Origin: an uncultured Jannaschia sp.
GTDB lineage: Bacteria > Pseudomonadota > Alphaproteobacteria > Rhodobacterales > Rhodobacteraceae
DNA length: 64,000 nucleotides
Direction of reading: 5' to 3'
Assembly (NCBI GenBank): GCA_947494145.1
Contig: CANLTZ010000002.1
Span: forward strand, 62,001-126,000
The position numbers and the translations under genes were made by a program. The notes below the pieces were generated by a model. It was not told the DNA's origin. It saw only the letters and a list, made by a program, of their open reading frames with translations, and did no database searches. Below are positions 26,320-35,781 of the stretch, piece after piece; position 1 is the stretch's first letter, and each line of letters begins with the position of its first letter.

Positions 26320-28749
26320 ATGAAACGCAACCTCATCGTTATCGGCGCGGGCATGGCGACCGGCCGGGCGCTGGAGCATCTGCTGGACCAAGACCCGGAT
26401 GCCTATGACATCACCCTTTTCAACGCGGAGCCGCGGGGCAATTACAATCGCATCATGCTCAGCCCCGTTCTCGCGGGCGACCAGACCTACGACGACATCG
26501 TCACCCATGATGCCGATTGGTACGATAGCCACGGCATAACCTGCCGCTTCGGCGAAAAGGTCGCCCAGATCGACCGTTCGGCCAAGACCGTGACGGCCGA
26601 AAACGGCGACGTACTGGCCTATGACAAGCTGGTCTTCGGCACAGGCTCCAACCCGTTCATGATCCCACTGCCGGGCCACGACCTGGAAGGCGTGATCGCC
26701 TATCGTGACCTGGAAGATACGGAGCGGATGATGGGCATGGGCCCCGGCAATCGCGTCGTGGTCATCGGCGGCGGCCTGCTGGGCCTGGAGGCCGCGGCGG
26801 GCATGGCGGCGCGCGGTGTCGACGTCACGGTCGTCCACATCATGCCCCACCTGATGGAGCGTCAGCTTGACGAGGCTGCGGGCTACCTGCTGCGCAAGGC
26901 GTTGATCGAAAAAGGTATCACCGTCCGCTGTTCCGCCAATTCCAAGGAAATCTTGGGCCAGGACGGCCATGTCCGCGCCCTGCTGCTGGATGACGGGACG
27001 GAGCTTCCTTGCGACCTTCTGGTCATGGCCGTGGGCATCCGCCCCAACGTGGCCCTGGCGAATGAAGCGGGCCTCGCCGTGGGTCGCGGCATCCATGTGG
27101 ATGACCAGATGATCACATCCGATGCCGATATCCTGGCCGTGGGCGAATGCGTCGAACATGACGGCGCGCTTTTTGGCCTTGTGGCGCCGCTTTACGACCA
27201 AGCCAGAGTAGTGGCGGCGACGCTGCTGGGGCAAGACGCGACCTTTGTGCAAAAGGACCTGTCCACCAAGCTGAAGGTGACGGGCTGCGATCTCTTCAGC
27301 GCGGGCGATTTCGCCGACGGGGAGGGGCGTGAAGATATCGTCTTCCGAGACCCGGGCCGCGGCGTCTATCGCCGCCTTGTCATCGAGGGCGACCGCGTCA
27401 TCGGCGCCGTCATGTACGGCGACACCGCCGATGCAAATTGGTTCTTCGGTCTCATCAGGGACCGCACCGAAATCTCCGAGATGCGCGATACGCTCATCTT
27501 CGGCCCGGCCTATCAGGGGGGCACCCCCGTGGACCCTCTGGCAGCCGTTGCAGCGTTGCCGCTTGAGGCGGAGATTTGCGGCTGTAACGGCGTATGCAAA
27601 GGCACCATCGTGGCCGCCATCGAAGGCGGGGCCACCGATCTGGGCGCGGTGCGGGCCAAGACGAAGGCCAGCGCGTCCTGCGGGACATGCACCGGCCTGG
27701 TGGAACAGCTCGTGGCGGCCACCACGGGGGCCGAGGTCGAAACCAAGCAGGCCATCTGCGGCTGCTCTGACCTCAGCCACGAAGAAATCCGTCGGCTCAT
27801 CAAGTCGCAGGCGCTCAAATCCATGCCCGCCGTTTGGCAGGAACTAGGCTGGCGCACCCATGACGGCTGCCATGTCTGCCGGCCTGCGCTGAACTTCTAC
27901 CTGCTGGCCGATTGGCCGCTGGATTATGCCGATGACCCGCAAAGTCGGTTCATCAACGAACGCAAGCACGCCAACATCCAGAAAGACGGCACCTTTTCGG
28001 TGGTGCCTCGCATGTGGGGCGGCATCACCACCCCAGATGAGTTGCGTGCCATCGCCGATGCCGCCGACAAATATGCGGTGCCTACCGTCAAGGTCACCGG
28101 CGGGCAACGCATCGACCTGCTGGGCGTCAAAGGCGAAGATCTGCCCGCCATCTGGGCCGATCTGAACCGCGCGGGGCTGGTGTCGGGCCACGCCTATTCC
28201 AAGGGTCTGCGCACCGTAAAGACCTGTGTGGGCACCGACCATTGCCGCTTCGGCACCCAGGATTCCACCGGGCTGGGCGTGAAGCTGGAAAAGACGCTCT
28301 GGGGGTCTTGGACGCCGCACAAACTGAAGCTCGCCGTGTCGGGCTGCCCGCGCAATTGCGCGGAAGCCACGTGCAAGGATATCGGCATCGTCTGCGTTGA
28401 TAGCGGCTACCAGATCGGGATCGGCGGCGCCGCCGGGATGGATGTGAAGGAGACCGAGCGGCTGATCGACGTGGGCTCCGAAGGGGAGGCTATCGAGGTC
28501 GTCATGGCCATCACCCAGCTTTACCGCGAGAATGCCAAGTATCTGGACCGCATCTACAAATGGGTCGGCAAAGTGGGCCTCGATTGGGTGCGGGAGCGGA
28601 TCGCCGACCCCACCACGCGCGCCGACCTGGTGGCGCGGTTTGAGCTGTCCCAATCCATCTACCGCAAGGACCCATGGGCCGAGCACGCCGCGAAGCGCGC
28701 GGCCACCTATCAACCCGTGGCCGATCTGACCCTGGCGGCGGCGGAATGA
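26320..28749 (+). CDS. nirB: NADH-dependent nitrite reductase, large subunit
   Basis: Encodes 809 aa. An FAD/NAD module (VIGAGMATGRALEHLL and VVVIGGGLLGLEAAAGMAARG) is followed by two BFD-like [2Fe-2S] segments (CGCNGVCKG...CGTCTG and CGCSDLSHEEIRRLI...CHVCRP), then a siroheme/[4Fe-4S] sulfite-nitrite reductase domain with TCVGTDHCRFG and SGCPRNCAEATCKD. It reduces nitrite to ammonium in the cytoplasm with NirD, using siroheme supplied by the downstream cysG. Confidence 0.96.
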   Translation: MKRNLIVIGAGMATGRALEHLLDQDPDAYDITLFNAEPRGNYNRIMLSPVLAGDQTYDDIVTHDADWYDSHGITCRFGEKVAQIDRSAKTVTAENGDVLAYDKLVFGTGSNPFMIPLPGHDLEGVIAYRDLEDTERMMGMGPGNRVVVIGGGLLGLEAAAGMAARGVDVTVVHIMPHLMERQLDEAAGYLLRKALIEKGITVRCSANSKEILGQDGHVRALLLDDGTELPCDLLVMAVGIRPNVALANEAGLAVGRGIHVDDQMITSDADILAVGECVEHDGALFGLVAPLYDQARVVAATLLGQDATFVQKDLSTKLKVTGCDLFSAGDFADGEGREDIVFRDPGRGVYRRLVIEGDRVIGAVMYGDTADANWFFGLIRDRTEISEMRDTLIFGPAYQGGTPVDPLAAVAALPLEAEICGCNGVCKGTIVAAIEGGATDLGAVRAKTKASASCGTCTGLVEQLVAATTGAEVETKQAICGCSDLSHEEIRRLIKSQALKSMPAVWQELGWRTHDGCHVCRPALNFYLLADWPLDYADDPQSRFINERKHANIQKDGTFSVVPRMWGGITTPDELRAIADAADKYAVPTVKVTGGQRIDLLGVKGEDLPAIWADLNRAGLVSGHAYSKGLRTVKTCVGTDHCRFGTQDSTGLGVKLEKTLWGSWTPHKLKLAVSGCPRNCAEATCKDIGIVCVDSGYQIGIGGAAGMDVKETERLIDVGSEGEAIEVVMAITQLYRENAKYLDRIYKWVGKVGLDWVRERIADPTTRADLVARFELSQSIYRKDPWAEHAAKRAATYQPVADLTLAAAE

Positions 28750-28798
28750 GCCGGGTCCCCACGACAACGGCGCGCCAGCAACGGAGGAGTGCCCCGCA

Positions 28799-29131
28799 AT
28801 GACCTGGATCGATCTTGGACCGCTCGACGCCATCCCCCTGCGCGGGGCCCGCAAGGTGAAGACCGACATGGGCTGCGTGGCCATCTTCCGCACGGGCGCC
28901 GACACCGTCCACGCGTTGGACAATCGCTGCCCCCATGCGGGCGGGCCCCTGGCCGAAGGCATCGTCCATGGCCAGTCCGTTACCTGCCCGCTTCACAATT
29001 GGGTCTTCGACCTGAACACCGGCCAGGCCCAGGGCGCCGATGACGGGGCCGTCGCGACCTATCCCTGCCGCGTGGCCGATGGGCGCATCCTGCTGGATGC
29101 CAGCCGCCTGACCCGTGGGAACGCCGCGTGA
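28799..29131 (+). CDS. nirD: Nitrite reductase small subunit, Rieske-type
   Basis: Encodes 110 aa with a Rieske fold and both cluster motifs intact: CPH (Cys44, His46) and CPLH (Cys63, His66). The familiar enterobacterial NirD lacks a cluster, so this is the cluster-bearing form. It partners NirB. ACGGAGGAG precedes the ATG, and the gene overlaps nasA by 4 nt. Confidence 0.93.
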   Translation: MTWIDLGPLDAIPLRGARKVKTDMGCVAIFRTGADTVHALDNRCPHAGGPLAEGIVHGQSVTCPLHNWVFDLNTGQAQGADDGAVATYPCRVADGRILLDASRLTRGNAA

Positions 29132-31734
29132 CCGAGGCCATTCGCACCACCTGTCCCTATTGCGGCGTGGGCTGCGGCGTGCTGGCGCGCCCGGACGGGC
29201 AGGGGGGCCTGGCGATCGAAGGCGACCCCGAGCATCCGGCCAATTTCGGGCGCCTGTGTTCCAAGGGCGCGGCTTTGGGCGAGACCATGGGTCTCGATGA
29301 ACGCCTGCTCACCCCCCGCATACATGGGGAGGATGCGTCGTGGGACGACGCGCTCGACCTCGTGGCGCAGCGTTTTCGGGACACCATCGACGAACACGGG
29401 CCCGATTCCGTGGCCTTCTATGTCTCTGGCCAACTGCTGACAGAGGATTATTACGTCGCCAACAAGCTGATGAAGGGTTTCATCGGTTCGGCCAATATCG
29501 ACACTAATTCAAGGCTTTGCATGGCGTCGTCCGTGGCGGGTCACAAGCGCGCCTTCGGCACCGACACGGTGCCGGGCCTCTACGAAGACCTTGAGAAAGC
29601 CGATCTCGTCGTCCTGACCGGCTCGAACCTCGCGTGGTGCCATCCCGTCCTGTTCCAGCGCCTGCTGGCCGCACGCGACACGCGCGGCACCAAGATCGTC
29701 ACCATCGACCCGCGCCGCACCGCCACCGCAGCCCAATCCGACCTGCACCTGCCCATCGCACCCGGCGGCGATGTGGCGCTCTTCAATGCGCTTCTGGTCC
29801 ATCTCAGCGATACTGGCGCGCTTGCCCCCGACTTCCTGACCCATATCGACGGTTTCGAGGCTGCCCTGGCCGCCGCTCGCGCCGACGACCCGGCGGCCAC
29901 GGGCCTCGACCCCGACCTGCTGGCGCGCTTTATGAATATGTGGGGCAAGACCGAGCGTGTCGTCACCGTCTATTCCCAAGGCGTAAACCAGTCGACCAGC
30001 GGCACCGACAAGGTCAATGCCATCCTCAATTGCCACCTCGCCACGGGTCGCATCGGCAAGCCTGGCGCGGGCCCGTTTTCCGCCACCGGCCAACCCAACG
30101 CTATGGGCGGGCGCGAAGTGGGTGGCTTGGCCAACATGCTGGCCGCCCATCTGGACCTCGAAGAACCCAGCCACCGCGCTGCCATCGCCCGCTTCTGGGG
30201 CGCGCCGAACGTGGCTAGCAAACCGGGATTGAAGGCCGTGGACATGTTCCGCGCCGTCGAATCCGGTCAGATCAAGGCCCTCTGGGTCGCTTGCACCAAC
30301 CCGGCCGCGTCCCTGCCCGAAGCCGACCGCGTGCGCGCGGCCATCGCCGCCTGCGAATTCACCGTCGTCTCGGACGTGACCGACCGGACGGACACAGCCC
30401 AGCTTGCCCACGTTCTGCTGCCCGCCACAGGATGGGGCGAAAAGGACGGCAGCGTCACCAATTCCGAACGCCGCATTTCCCGACAGCGGGCGGTCCTGCC
30501 TGCGCCGGGCCAGGCCCGCCCCGATTGGTGGCATTTCGCACAAGTGGGCGCCCGCATGGGCTGGCCCGCAGCCTTCGACTACCAAAGCCCGGCCGAGATC
30601 TTTCGCGAACACGCCGCAGTGTCTGGCATTGCCGCGGGCCTCGGTCGCGATTTCGACATCTCTGGCCTGACAGACGTCGATTATAACGCACTGACCCCCA
30701 CGCTTTGGCCCGCGCCGACCAAGGGCGCCGGGCCCCGCCGCTTCTTCGCCGATGGCCGCTTTCACACGCCCGACGGTCAGGGCCGTATGCTGGCAATCAG
30801 TCACCGCCCACCCGTCGCGCAGCCCGATGCTCGGCGGCCCTTCCTGCTCAACACCGGCCGCATCCGCGACCAATGGCATACCATGACGCGCAGCGCGCTG
30901 GCGCCCAGGCTCAACCGCCACATCGCGGAGCCGTTCTTGGAACTGCACCCATCCGATGCCGCCCGCCTCGGCATCGCGCCCGCGGAATTGGTGGAAGTCA
31001 CGTCCGACCACGGCACCGCCATCCTGCGCGCCCAGATCACCGACCGCGTCATGCCGGGCCAGGTCTTCGCGCCCATTCACTGGACGGCACAGCACGCCCC
31101 CACGGGCCGCATCGACGCCGTCATCCCGGGCCGGACCGACCCGGTTTCGGGCCAACCAGAAAGCAAGGCCGCCCCCGTCACCCTGCGCCCCGTGCCCACA
31201 CGCTGGTTCGCCTTCGCCGTCTCAGCTGTCGAACCCGCGCCTGACGCCACCTATTGGGCACGTGCCCGGGTGGGCGATGGCTGGCAGGTCGAAATGGCCG
31301 GGATCGACACGCCCGATGATTGGGTGGCCTTCGCCAAAGCCATATTCGGCGCGGCTGACCCCGTCACGTTTTCCGACGCGGCCCAAGGCACCCACCGCGT
31401 CGCACTTTGCCACGAAGGCCAGGTGACCGCCGCGCTGTTCGTGGCCCCCACACCCGTCTTCGTGGCGCGCGCCCATTTGCGGACCGCCTTGGGCGGTGCC
31501 GCGGGCGAAGCCTTGGCTGGCGCGCCCCGAGGCGATGTTCCCGATCCGGGTGCGACGGTCTGCGCGTGCCTCGATGTGGGCATCAACACCATCGTCACCG
31601 CCATCGCCGAGCGGCAACTCATGAGTGTGGAGGCCATTGGCGCCGCCCTTGGTGCAGGCACGTCCTGCGGCTCCTGCCGTCCGGAATTGGCGGCGCTTTT
31701 GGCCAGCCACACCGTTGCGCAGGCCGCGGAATGA
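29128..31734 (+). CDS. nasA: Assimilatory nitrate reductase catalytic subunit
   Basis: Encodes 868 aa. A [4Fe-4S] cluster motif (Cys9, Cys12, Cys16, Cys44) leads into the molybdopterin-bis-guanine-dinucleotide domains of the NasA/NapA family, and a C-terminal [2Fe-2S] BFD-like domain carries CACLDVG and CGSCRPEL. It reduces nitrate to nitrite in the cytoplasm and lacks a Tat signal, as expected. The start GTG 29128 overlaps the nirD stop. The C-terminal cluster replaces a separate electron carrier. Confidence 0.95.
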   Translation: MTEAIRTTCPYCGVGCGVLARPDGQGGLAIEGDPEHPANFGRLCSKGAALGETMGLDERLLTPRIHGEDASWDDALDLVAQRFRDTIDEHGPDSVAFYVSGQLLTEDYYVANKLMKGFIGSANIDTNSRLCMASSVAGHKRAFGTDTVPGLYEDLEKADLVVLTGSNLAWCHPVLFQRLLAARDTRGTKIVTIDPRRTATAAQSDLHLPIAPGGDVALFNALLVHLSDTGALAPDFLTHIDGFEAALAAARADDPAATGLDPDLLARFMNMWGKTERVVTVYSQGVNQSTSGTDKVNAILNCHLATGRIGKPGAGPFSATGQPNAMGGREVGGLANMLAAHLDLEEPSHRAAIARFWGAPNVASKPGLKAVDMFRAVESGQIKALWVACTNPAASLPEADRVRAAIAACEFTVVSDVTDRTDTAQLAHVLLPATGWGEKDGSVTNSERRISRQRAVLPAPGQARPDWWHFAQVGARMGWPAAFDYQSPAEIFREHAAVSGIAAGLGRDFDISGLTDVDYNALTPTLWPAPTKGAGPRRFFADGRFHTPDGQGRMLAISHRPPVAQPDARRPFLLNTGRIRDQWHTMTRSALAPRLNRHIAEPFLELHPSDAARLGIAPAELVEVTSDHGTAILRAQITDRVMPGQVFAPIHWTAQHAPTGRIDAVIPGRTDPVSGQPESKAAPVTLRPVPTRWFAFAVSAVEPAPDATYWARARVGDGWQVEMAGIDTPDDWVAFAKAIFGAADPVTFSDAAQGTHRVALCHEGQVTAALFVAPTPVFVARAHLRTALGGAAGEALAGAPRGDVPDPGATVCACLDVGINTIVTAIAERQLMSVEAIGAALGAGTSCGSCRPELAALLASHTVAQAAE

Positions 31735-32687
31735 CGCTGGCGGATCACATCCGCACCTTGGGCCGGGGACCGTCCCGGGCCCGCAATCTCACGCGGGATG
31801 AGGCCTGCGATGCCATGGACGCAATCCTGTCCGGCCATGCTGCGCCCGAAGCCGTGGGTGCGCTTCTGATGCTCATGCGGTTCCACGGGGAAACCGCCGA
31901 TGAGGTGGCAGGCTTCGCCGACGCGATCCGTACCATCCTGCCGCCCGTCCCCCCGGCCGCGCTGGATTGGCCCAGCTACGCCGCCGGGCGCACCCGCGGT
32001 GCGCCGCTTTTCTTGCTATCCGCCCGCCTGGTGGCGGAAGCCGGGCATCCCGTCCTCCTCCATGGTTGGAACAGCCATCAATCGCCTTTGGCGTCTGTAC
32101 GCGGCGCGCTGCGGGCCTGCGGCATTTGCCAGGCCGACGACCCGGCCCATGCCGCGCGATTGTTGGACAGCGGCCGCATCGTTTATCTGCCGCTTGAGAC
32201 TTTCGCGCCCAAGGCGCTGGCGCTTCTGAAGCTGCGTGACGTTCTGGGCCTGCGGTCCATCGTCAACACGGTCTGCCGAGTGTTGAATCCCGGTCGGGCG
32301 CCTGCCGCCGTCCAGGGCGTCTTCCACCCCGCCTATCGCGGTTTGCAGCAAGATGCCTCCGCCATGTTGGGCCTGCGCAACCTGACGGTGCTGAAGGGCG
32401 GCGGGGGGGAGTTTGAGCGCCATCCCGATAAGCCCCTGCACCTGACCACCCTGCGTGATGGCCATTCGGGCGGGGCTGAGGCCGCGCCGATCACCAAGGG
32501 CCATCGCCGCCTGGGCGACCAGGCTTTCGACTTGGCCGCCCTTTGGTCCGGCATCCAAACCGACCCACTGGCCGAGGCCGTCATCACGGGCACGGCGGCC
32601 CTTGCCCTCGAAACCCTGGGCCATGGCGACGGCCTGGCCCGTGCGCGCCGCCTATGGGCGCAGCGCCGCGTCGCCGTCCCCGCCTGA
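31731..32687 (+). CDS. TrpD-like glycosyl transferase family protein (YbiB/TrpD2-type)
   Basis: Encodes 318 aa from ATG 31731, which overlaps the nasA stop (ATGA), so it is probably co-translated. The fold of anthranilate phosphoribosyltransferase is recognisable: a helical N-terminus (LTRDEACDAMDAILSGHAAP, then EAVGALLMLMRFHGET) and a LGLRSIVNTVCRVLNPGRAP-like segment. The PRPP-binding GTGGD motif of true TrpD is missing, as in YbiB/TrpD2 proteins reported to bind nucleic acid. It recurs next to nasA and cysG in related bacteria (from memory), but its role in nitrate assimilation is unknown. Confidence 0.78.
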   Translation: MTLADHIRTLGRGPSRARNLTRDEACDAMDAILSGHAAPEAVGALLMLMRFHGETADEVAGFADAIRTILPPVPPAALDWPSYAAGRTRGAPLFLLSARLVAEAGHPVLLHGWNSHQSPLASVRGALRACGICQADDPAHAARLLDSGRIVYLPLETFAPKALALLKLRDVLGLRSIVNTVCRVLNPGRAPAAVQGVFHPAYRGLQQDASAMLGLRNLTVLKGGGGEFERHPDKPLHLTTLRDGHSGGAEAAPITKGHRRLGDQAFDLAALWSGIQTDPLAEAVITGTAALALETLGHGDGLARARRLWAQRRVAVPA

Positions 32688-32700
32688 AAGGAGCCCCGTC

Positions 32701-34083
32701 ATGAAATCCTTCCCGATGTTTCTACGCATGGCCGGGCGCCGCGTGGTCATCGCCGGTGGCGGCGAACAGGCCGCCCAGAAAGCACGCCTTGTCCTCAAGA
32801 CAGAGGCTGATCTGACCCTGCTGGCCCCGACGCTCGACCCTGAACTGGCGGAATTGGTGGCCACGGGCCGTGCCCGGCATGTGGCCGGGCCCGTCACACC
32901 GGGTAGCTTTGCGGACACCGCGCTGGTCTTCGTGGCCACGGGCTGCCCCGGCCTCGACGCTGCCCTGCACGCCTTGGCCAAAGCCGGTGGCGCCACGGTC
33001 AATGTAGTGGACCAGCCGGAGCTTTGTGATGCAACGACGCCGTCCATCGTGGACCGCGACCCGGTGGTCATCGCCATCGGCACCGAGGGCACTGCGCCGG
33101 TCCTGGCGCGCCAACTCCGCGCCCGGATCGAGCAGGACCTGGCCCCGAACCTGGGCGGCTTGGCGGCCCTGGCCGGGCGGCTTCGCGGTGCCGTTGCCCG
33201 CACGGTGCCGAAGCCCGCGCGGCGTGATTTCTGGCGCTGGGTCTTCCAGGGGGAGCCGCGCGCCACCTGGACCCGCGGCGCCGAGCGTGACGCGGCGCGT
33301 GCCATCAAGACCGCCATCGCCGCGGGCCGCGCGCCCGATGCGGCATCCGGTGGTTCCATCGCGCTGGTGGGCGCGGGGCCGGGTGCGGCCGATCTGCTGA
33401 CCCTGCGCGCGCTGCGCCACCTGCAGGAAGCCGATGTGATCTTCTATGACCGGCTGGTGGACCCCGCTGTGTTGGAACTGGCCCGCCGCGATGCGGAGCG
33501 GGTCTATGTCGGTAAATCCGTCGGGGCCTGCGCTTGGCCCCAGGACCGGATCTGCGACCTGATCGTGGCGTCGGCCTTGCAGGGCCGACGCGTGGTGCGC
33601 CTGAAATCCGGTGACCCAGTGCTGTTTGGCCGGGCCGAGGAAGAACTGGCCGCCGCCCGCAAGCATGGCTTGCCGGTGGAAATCGTGCCCGGCATCACCG
33701 CCGCCAGTGCTGCCGCAGCGTCCTTGGGCCGCTCTCTCACGGAACGGGGCCGGACAGACCGGGTGGTGTTTTCCACCGGGGCCTGCCGCGAAGGAGATGC
33801 GCTGCCCGATTGGGCCGACATGATGCGGCCCGGCACGACGTTGGCGCTCTACATGGCGGCGGGGGCCGCGCCGGCCTTGCGGGACAGCTTGTTGGAGCAT
33901 GGCCTAGCCCCGGAGACAGTGGTGGATGTCGTCACGTCCGCCAGCCGTGCAGAGGAAAGCTGCGTTTCCGTTGTGCTTGATCGATTGGGGGTAGAACAGG
34001 TTCCTGCCCCGGCCATCATCTTGGTGCGCAATGAGAAGTCTTCGGCTTCCCAAACGCGCCCCATGCCGCAACTCGCCTCCTAG
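32701..34083 (+). CDS. cysG: Siroheme synthase: precorrin-2 dehydrogenase/ferrochelatase fused to uroporphyrinogen-III methyltransferase
   Basis: Encodes 460 aa. The ATG follows AAAGGAG. N-terminal CysG-type NAD-dependent dehydrogenase/chelatase domain (residues 1-200; AGGGEQAAQKARL), then a uroporphyrinogen-III C-methyltransferase domain (from about 215) with VGAGPGAADLLTLRALR, YVGKSVG, LKSGDPVLFGRAEEE and PGITAASAAAA. It makes siroheme for NirB from uroporphyrinogen III. Last gene of the nitrate operon. Confidence 0.95.
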   Translation: MKSFPMFLRMAGRRVVIAGGGEQAAQKARLVLKTEADLTLLAPTLDPELAELVATGRARHVAGPVTPGSFADTALVFVATGCPGLDAALHALAKAGGATVNVVDQPELCDATTPSIVDRDPVVIAIGTEGTAPVLARQLRARIEQDLAPNLGGLAALAGRLRGAVARTVPKPARRDFWRWVFQGEPRATWTRGAERDAARAIKTAIAAGRAPDAASGGSIALVGAGPGAADLLTLRALRHLQEADVIFYDRLVDPAVLELARRDAERVYVGKSVGACAWPQDRICDLIVASALQGRRVVRLKSGDPVLFGRAEEELAAARKHGLPVEIVPGITAASAAAASLGRSLTERGRTDRVVFSTGACREGDALPDWADMMRPGTTLALYMAAGAAPALRDSLLEHGLAPETVVDVVTSASRAEESCVSVVLDRLGVEQVPAPAIILVRNEKSSASQTRPMPQLAS

Positions 34084-34285
34084 TAGGGTCTCCGCCCGCG
34101 CGGCGCCCAGGACCGCAAGCAAGCCCAAAGCCTGCCAGTGCATCGAAGGCCCCCGGCCTGGCGACTTGGCTGGTCTTAACGCAAAGCTTAAGCCCTCTGG
34201 GGTTGTGGCAGCCATAATGCACAGTGGAAGACCCGACAGATCGCTGAGCCGCGGCCCGCCGGTGGACTGGCTCGCACCCTTGGAC

Positions 34286-35449
34286 TCACATCCAGACCGC
34301 CCCAAACCCCTGGCCATAGCCCTCAGCCGCAAGCCCCCCGCCCGTGGCCACCAAGGCGCCGAGCCGTCCCCATTCGTCGCCGCATTTCGCTGAAGCCCCG
34401 TTGCCGCCGCACAGCACCGACACCCGGTCCGACAGCCGCTCGATATAGGGATATCCCGTTTCCGACCACACCACTGCGCAGGGCCCGGCGCTTTCGGCTT
34501 CCACCTGCAAGCCCGGCATCAAGGCCCGCATCTCGGCCATCAAGCGTGCCGCCACGGCCCCATCTCCGCCGGAGCGGAACCAAGCCGCCGTCTCCGTGCC
34601 CGATCCGATGCGCGGGCTATCCAACTGCCCGCCGATCTTCAGGTAAAGACGCCCGTCAGGGTAGCGCACGGGCGGCAGCAGATAGAGGTCATGATCCCAG
34701 CCCTCCGGCACCCAGATCACGCTGGGCATGGTGGCCAGCCGCGCGCCCTCGGCCTCTGACAGGCGGGCAAACGCAATGGTGCGTGCCCAGACCTTCATCT
34801 TGGGCATAGCGGGCAGCAACCCATCCGAGGCCGCATGGGGGCCCGTTGCCACCACGACATGGCCGCCCTCCACTTGGCTGCCATCCGCCAGGGTGATCAC
34901 GCCACCGGCCCGTGCCCCAGCCGCCTGCGGGAACAGCACCGCGCCCGCGGCGACGGCCAAATCCTGCTGCGCGGCCCGCATGGCGCGGGGGGCCATCCAG
35001 CCGCCGCCCTGTGCCTCCCAACTGGCGACATCGCCCTGGGGCAGGGCCAATCCCAACTGCGTGCGCACTGTGTCCGCATCCAATACTTCCGCGCCGACGC
35101 GCCGCGCGACCGCCAGAAACCCGTCCGTGAACCCCGCCATGGGGCCCACCGGGGGACCGGCCATCAAGGCGCCCACCTCATGGAAAATGCGCCGCCCCGA
35201 CCGCGCCTCCAGGTCCCCGTAGCGCGCGATGGACCGGGCCGAGGCCAGGGCCCAATCGGCATCGGCGGCCACGTGGCGCGTGATCCGGGCGGCATCGAAA
35301 TGACTGCCCCAGGGCCCGTCCCAACCTTGGGCATCCTGGGGTTCCGGGGCGGCGACAATGGCCACGGCATGCCCGGCCTCTGCCAGGTAGCGCGCGCAAG
35401 GCGCCCCCATCATGCCGCCCCCGATGACGACGAAGTCGAACCGCTGCAT
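34286..35449 (-). CDS. FAD-dependent amine/sarcosine oxidase-like oxidoreductase
   Basis: Encodes about 387 aa, starting at 35449 (MQRFDFVVIGGGMMGAPCAR). It has a Rossmann FAD site GGGMMGAPCA and the DAO/sarcosine-oxidase type ARG-x-G pattern (WVPEGWDHDLYLLPP). It probably oxidises an amino acid or N-methyl amine with FAD. Its 5' end is 11 bp from cutA, so it is probably the last gene of a cutA-first transcript. The precise substrate is unknown. Confidence 0.8.
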   Translation of the reverse strand: MQRFDFVVIGGGMMGAPCARYLAEAGHAVAIVAAPEPQDAQGWDGPWGSHFDAARITRHVAADADWALASARSIARYGDLEARSGRRIFHEVGALMAGPPVGPMAGFTDGFLAVARRVGAEVLDADTVRTQLGLALPQGDVASWEAQGGGWMAPRAMRAAQQDLAVAAGAVLFPQAAGARAGGVITLADGSQVEGGHVVVATGPHAASDGLLPAMPKMKVWARTIAFARLSEAEGARLATMPSVIWVPEGWDHDLYLLPPVRYPDGRLYLKIGGQLDSPRIGSGTETAAWFRSGGDGAVAARLMAEMRALMPGLQVEAESAGPCAVVWSETGYPYIERLSDRVSVLCGGNGASAKCGDEWGRLGALVATGGGLAAEGYGQGFGAVWM

Positions 35450-35460
35450 CGCTGTGTCTT

Positions 35461-35778
35461 TCAGTCCCGCGTTTCGGCCAAAACCCAATCCGCATAGGCG
35501 GCGTTCACGTGGTCAGCCAATGTTCCGAGGATGCTGGGCACGTCGTAGGGATGCAATTCGGCAATTCGTGTTTCCACGGCCGCTGCTAGGTCGGGCCGAG
35601 TGACAAGAACGACAGTCCATTCCTGCGCCTGCTCGATCTTACCCTGCCAGTGGTAGCGCGACTCGTGGGGTGCCCGAACATGTCCGCAGGCGGCCAGACG
35701 GGCGTTGACCAGGGCATCTGCAATGCCGCAGGCCGTGGCCTCATCGGGGCAGGGCACGCGCAAGGTCAGGACGGACAT
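35461..35778 (-). CDS. cutA: CutA1 divalent-cation tolerance protein
   Basis: Encodes 105 aa, a complete CutA1 fold with RVPCPDEATACGIADALVNA and the diagnostic HPYDVPSIL. It forms stable trimers and has been linked to divalent copper tolerance, but the biochemical role is still unclear. It lies 3 bp downstream of hemE on the same strand, probably cotranscribed, and 11 bp ahead of the amine oxidase gene. Confidence 0.93.
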   Translation of the reverse strand: MSVLTLRVPCPDEATACGIADALVNARLAACGHVRAPHESRYHWQGKIEQAQEWTVVLVTRPDLAAAVETRIAELHPYDVPSILGTLADHVNAAYADWVLAETRD

Positions 35779-35781
35779 GGC

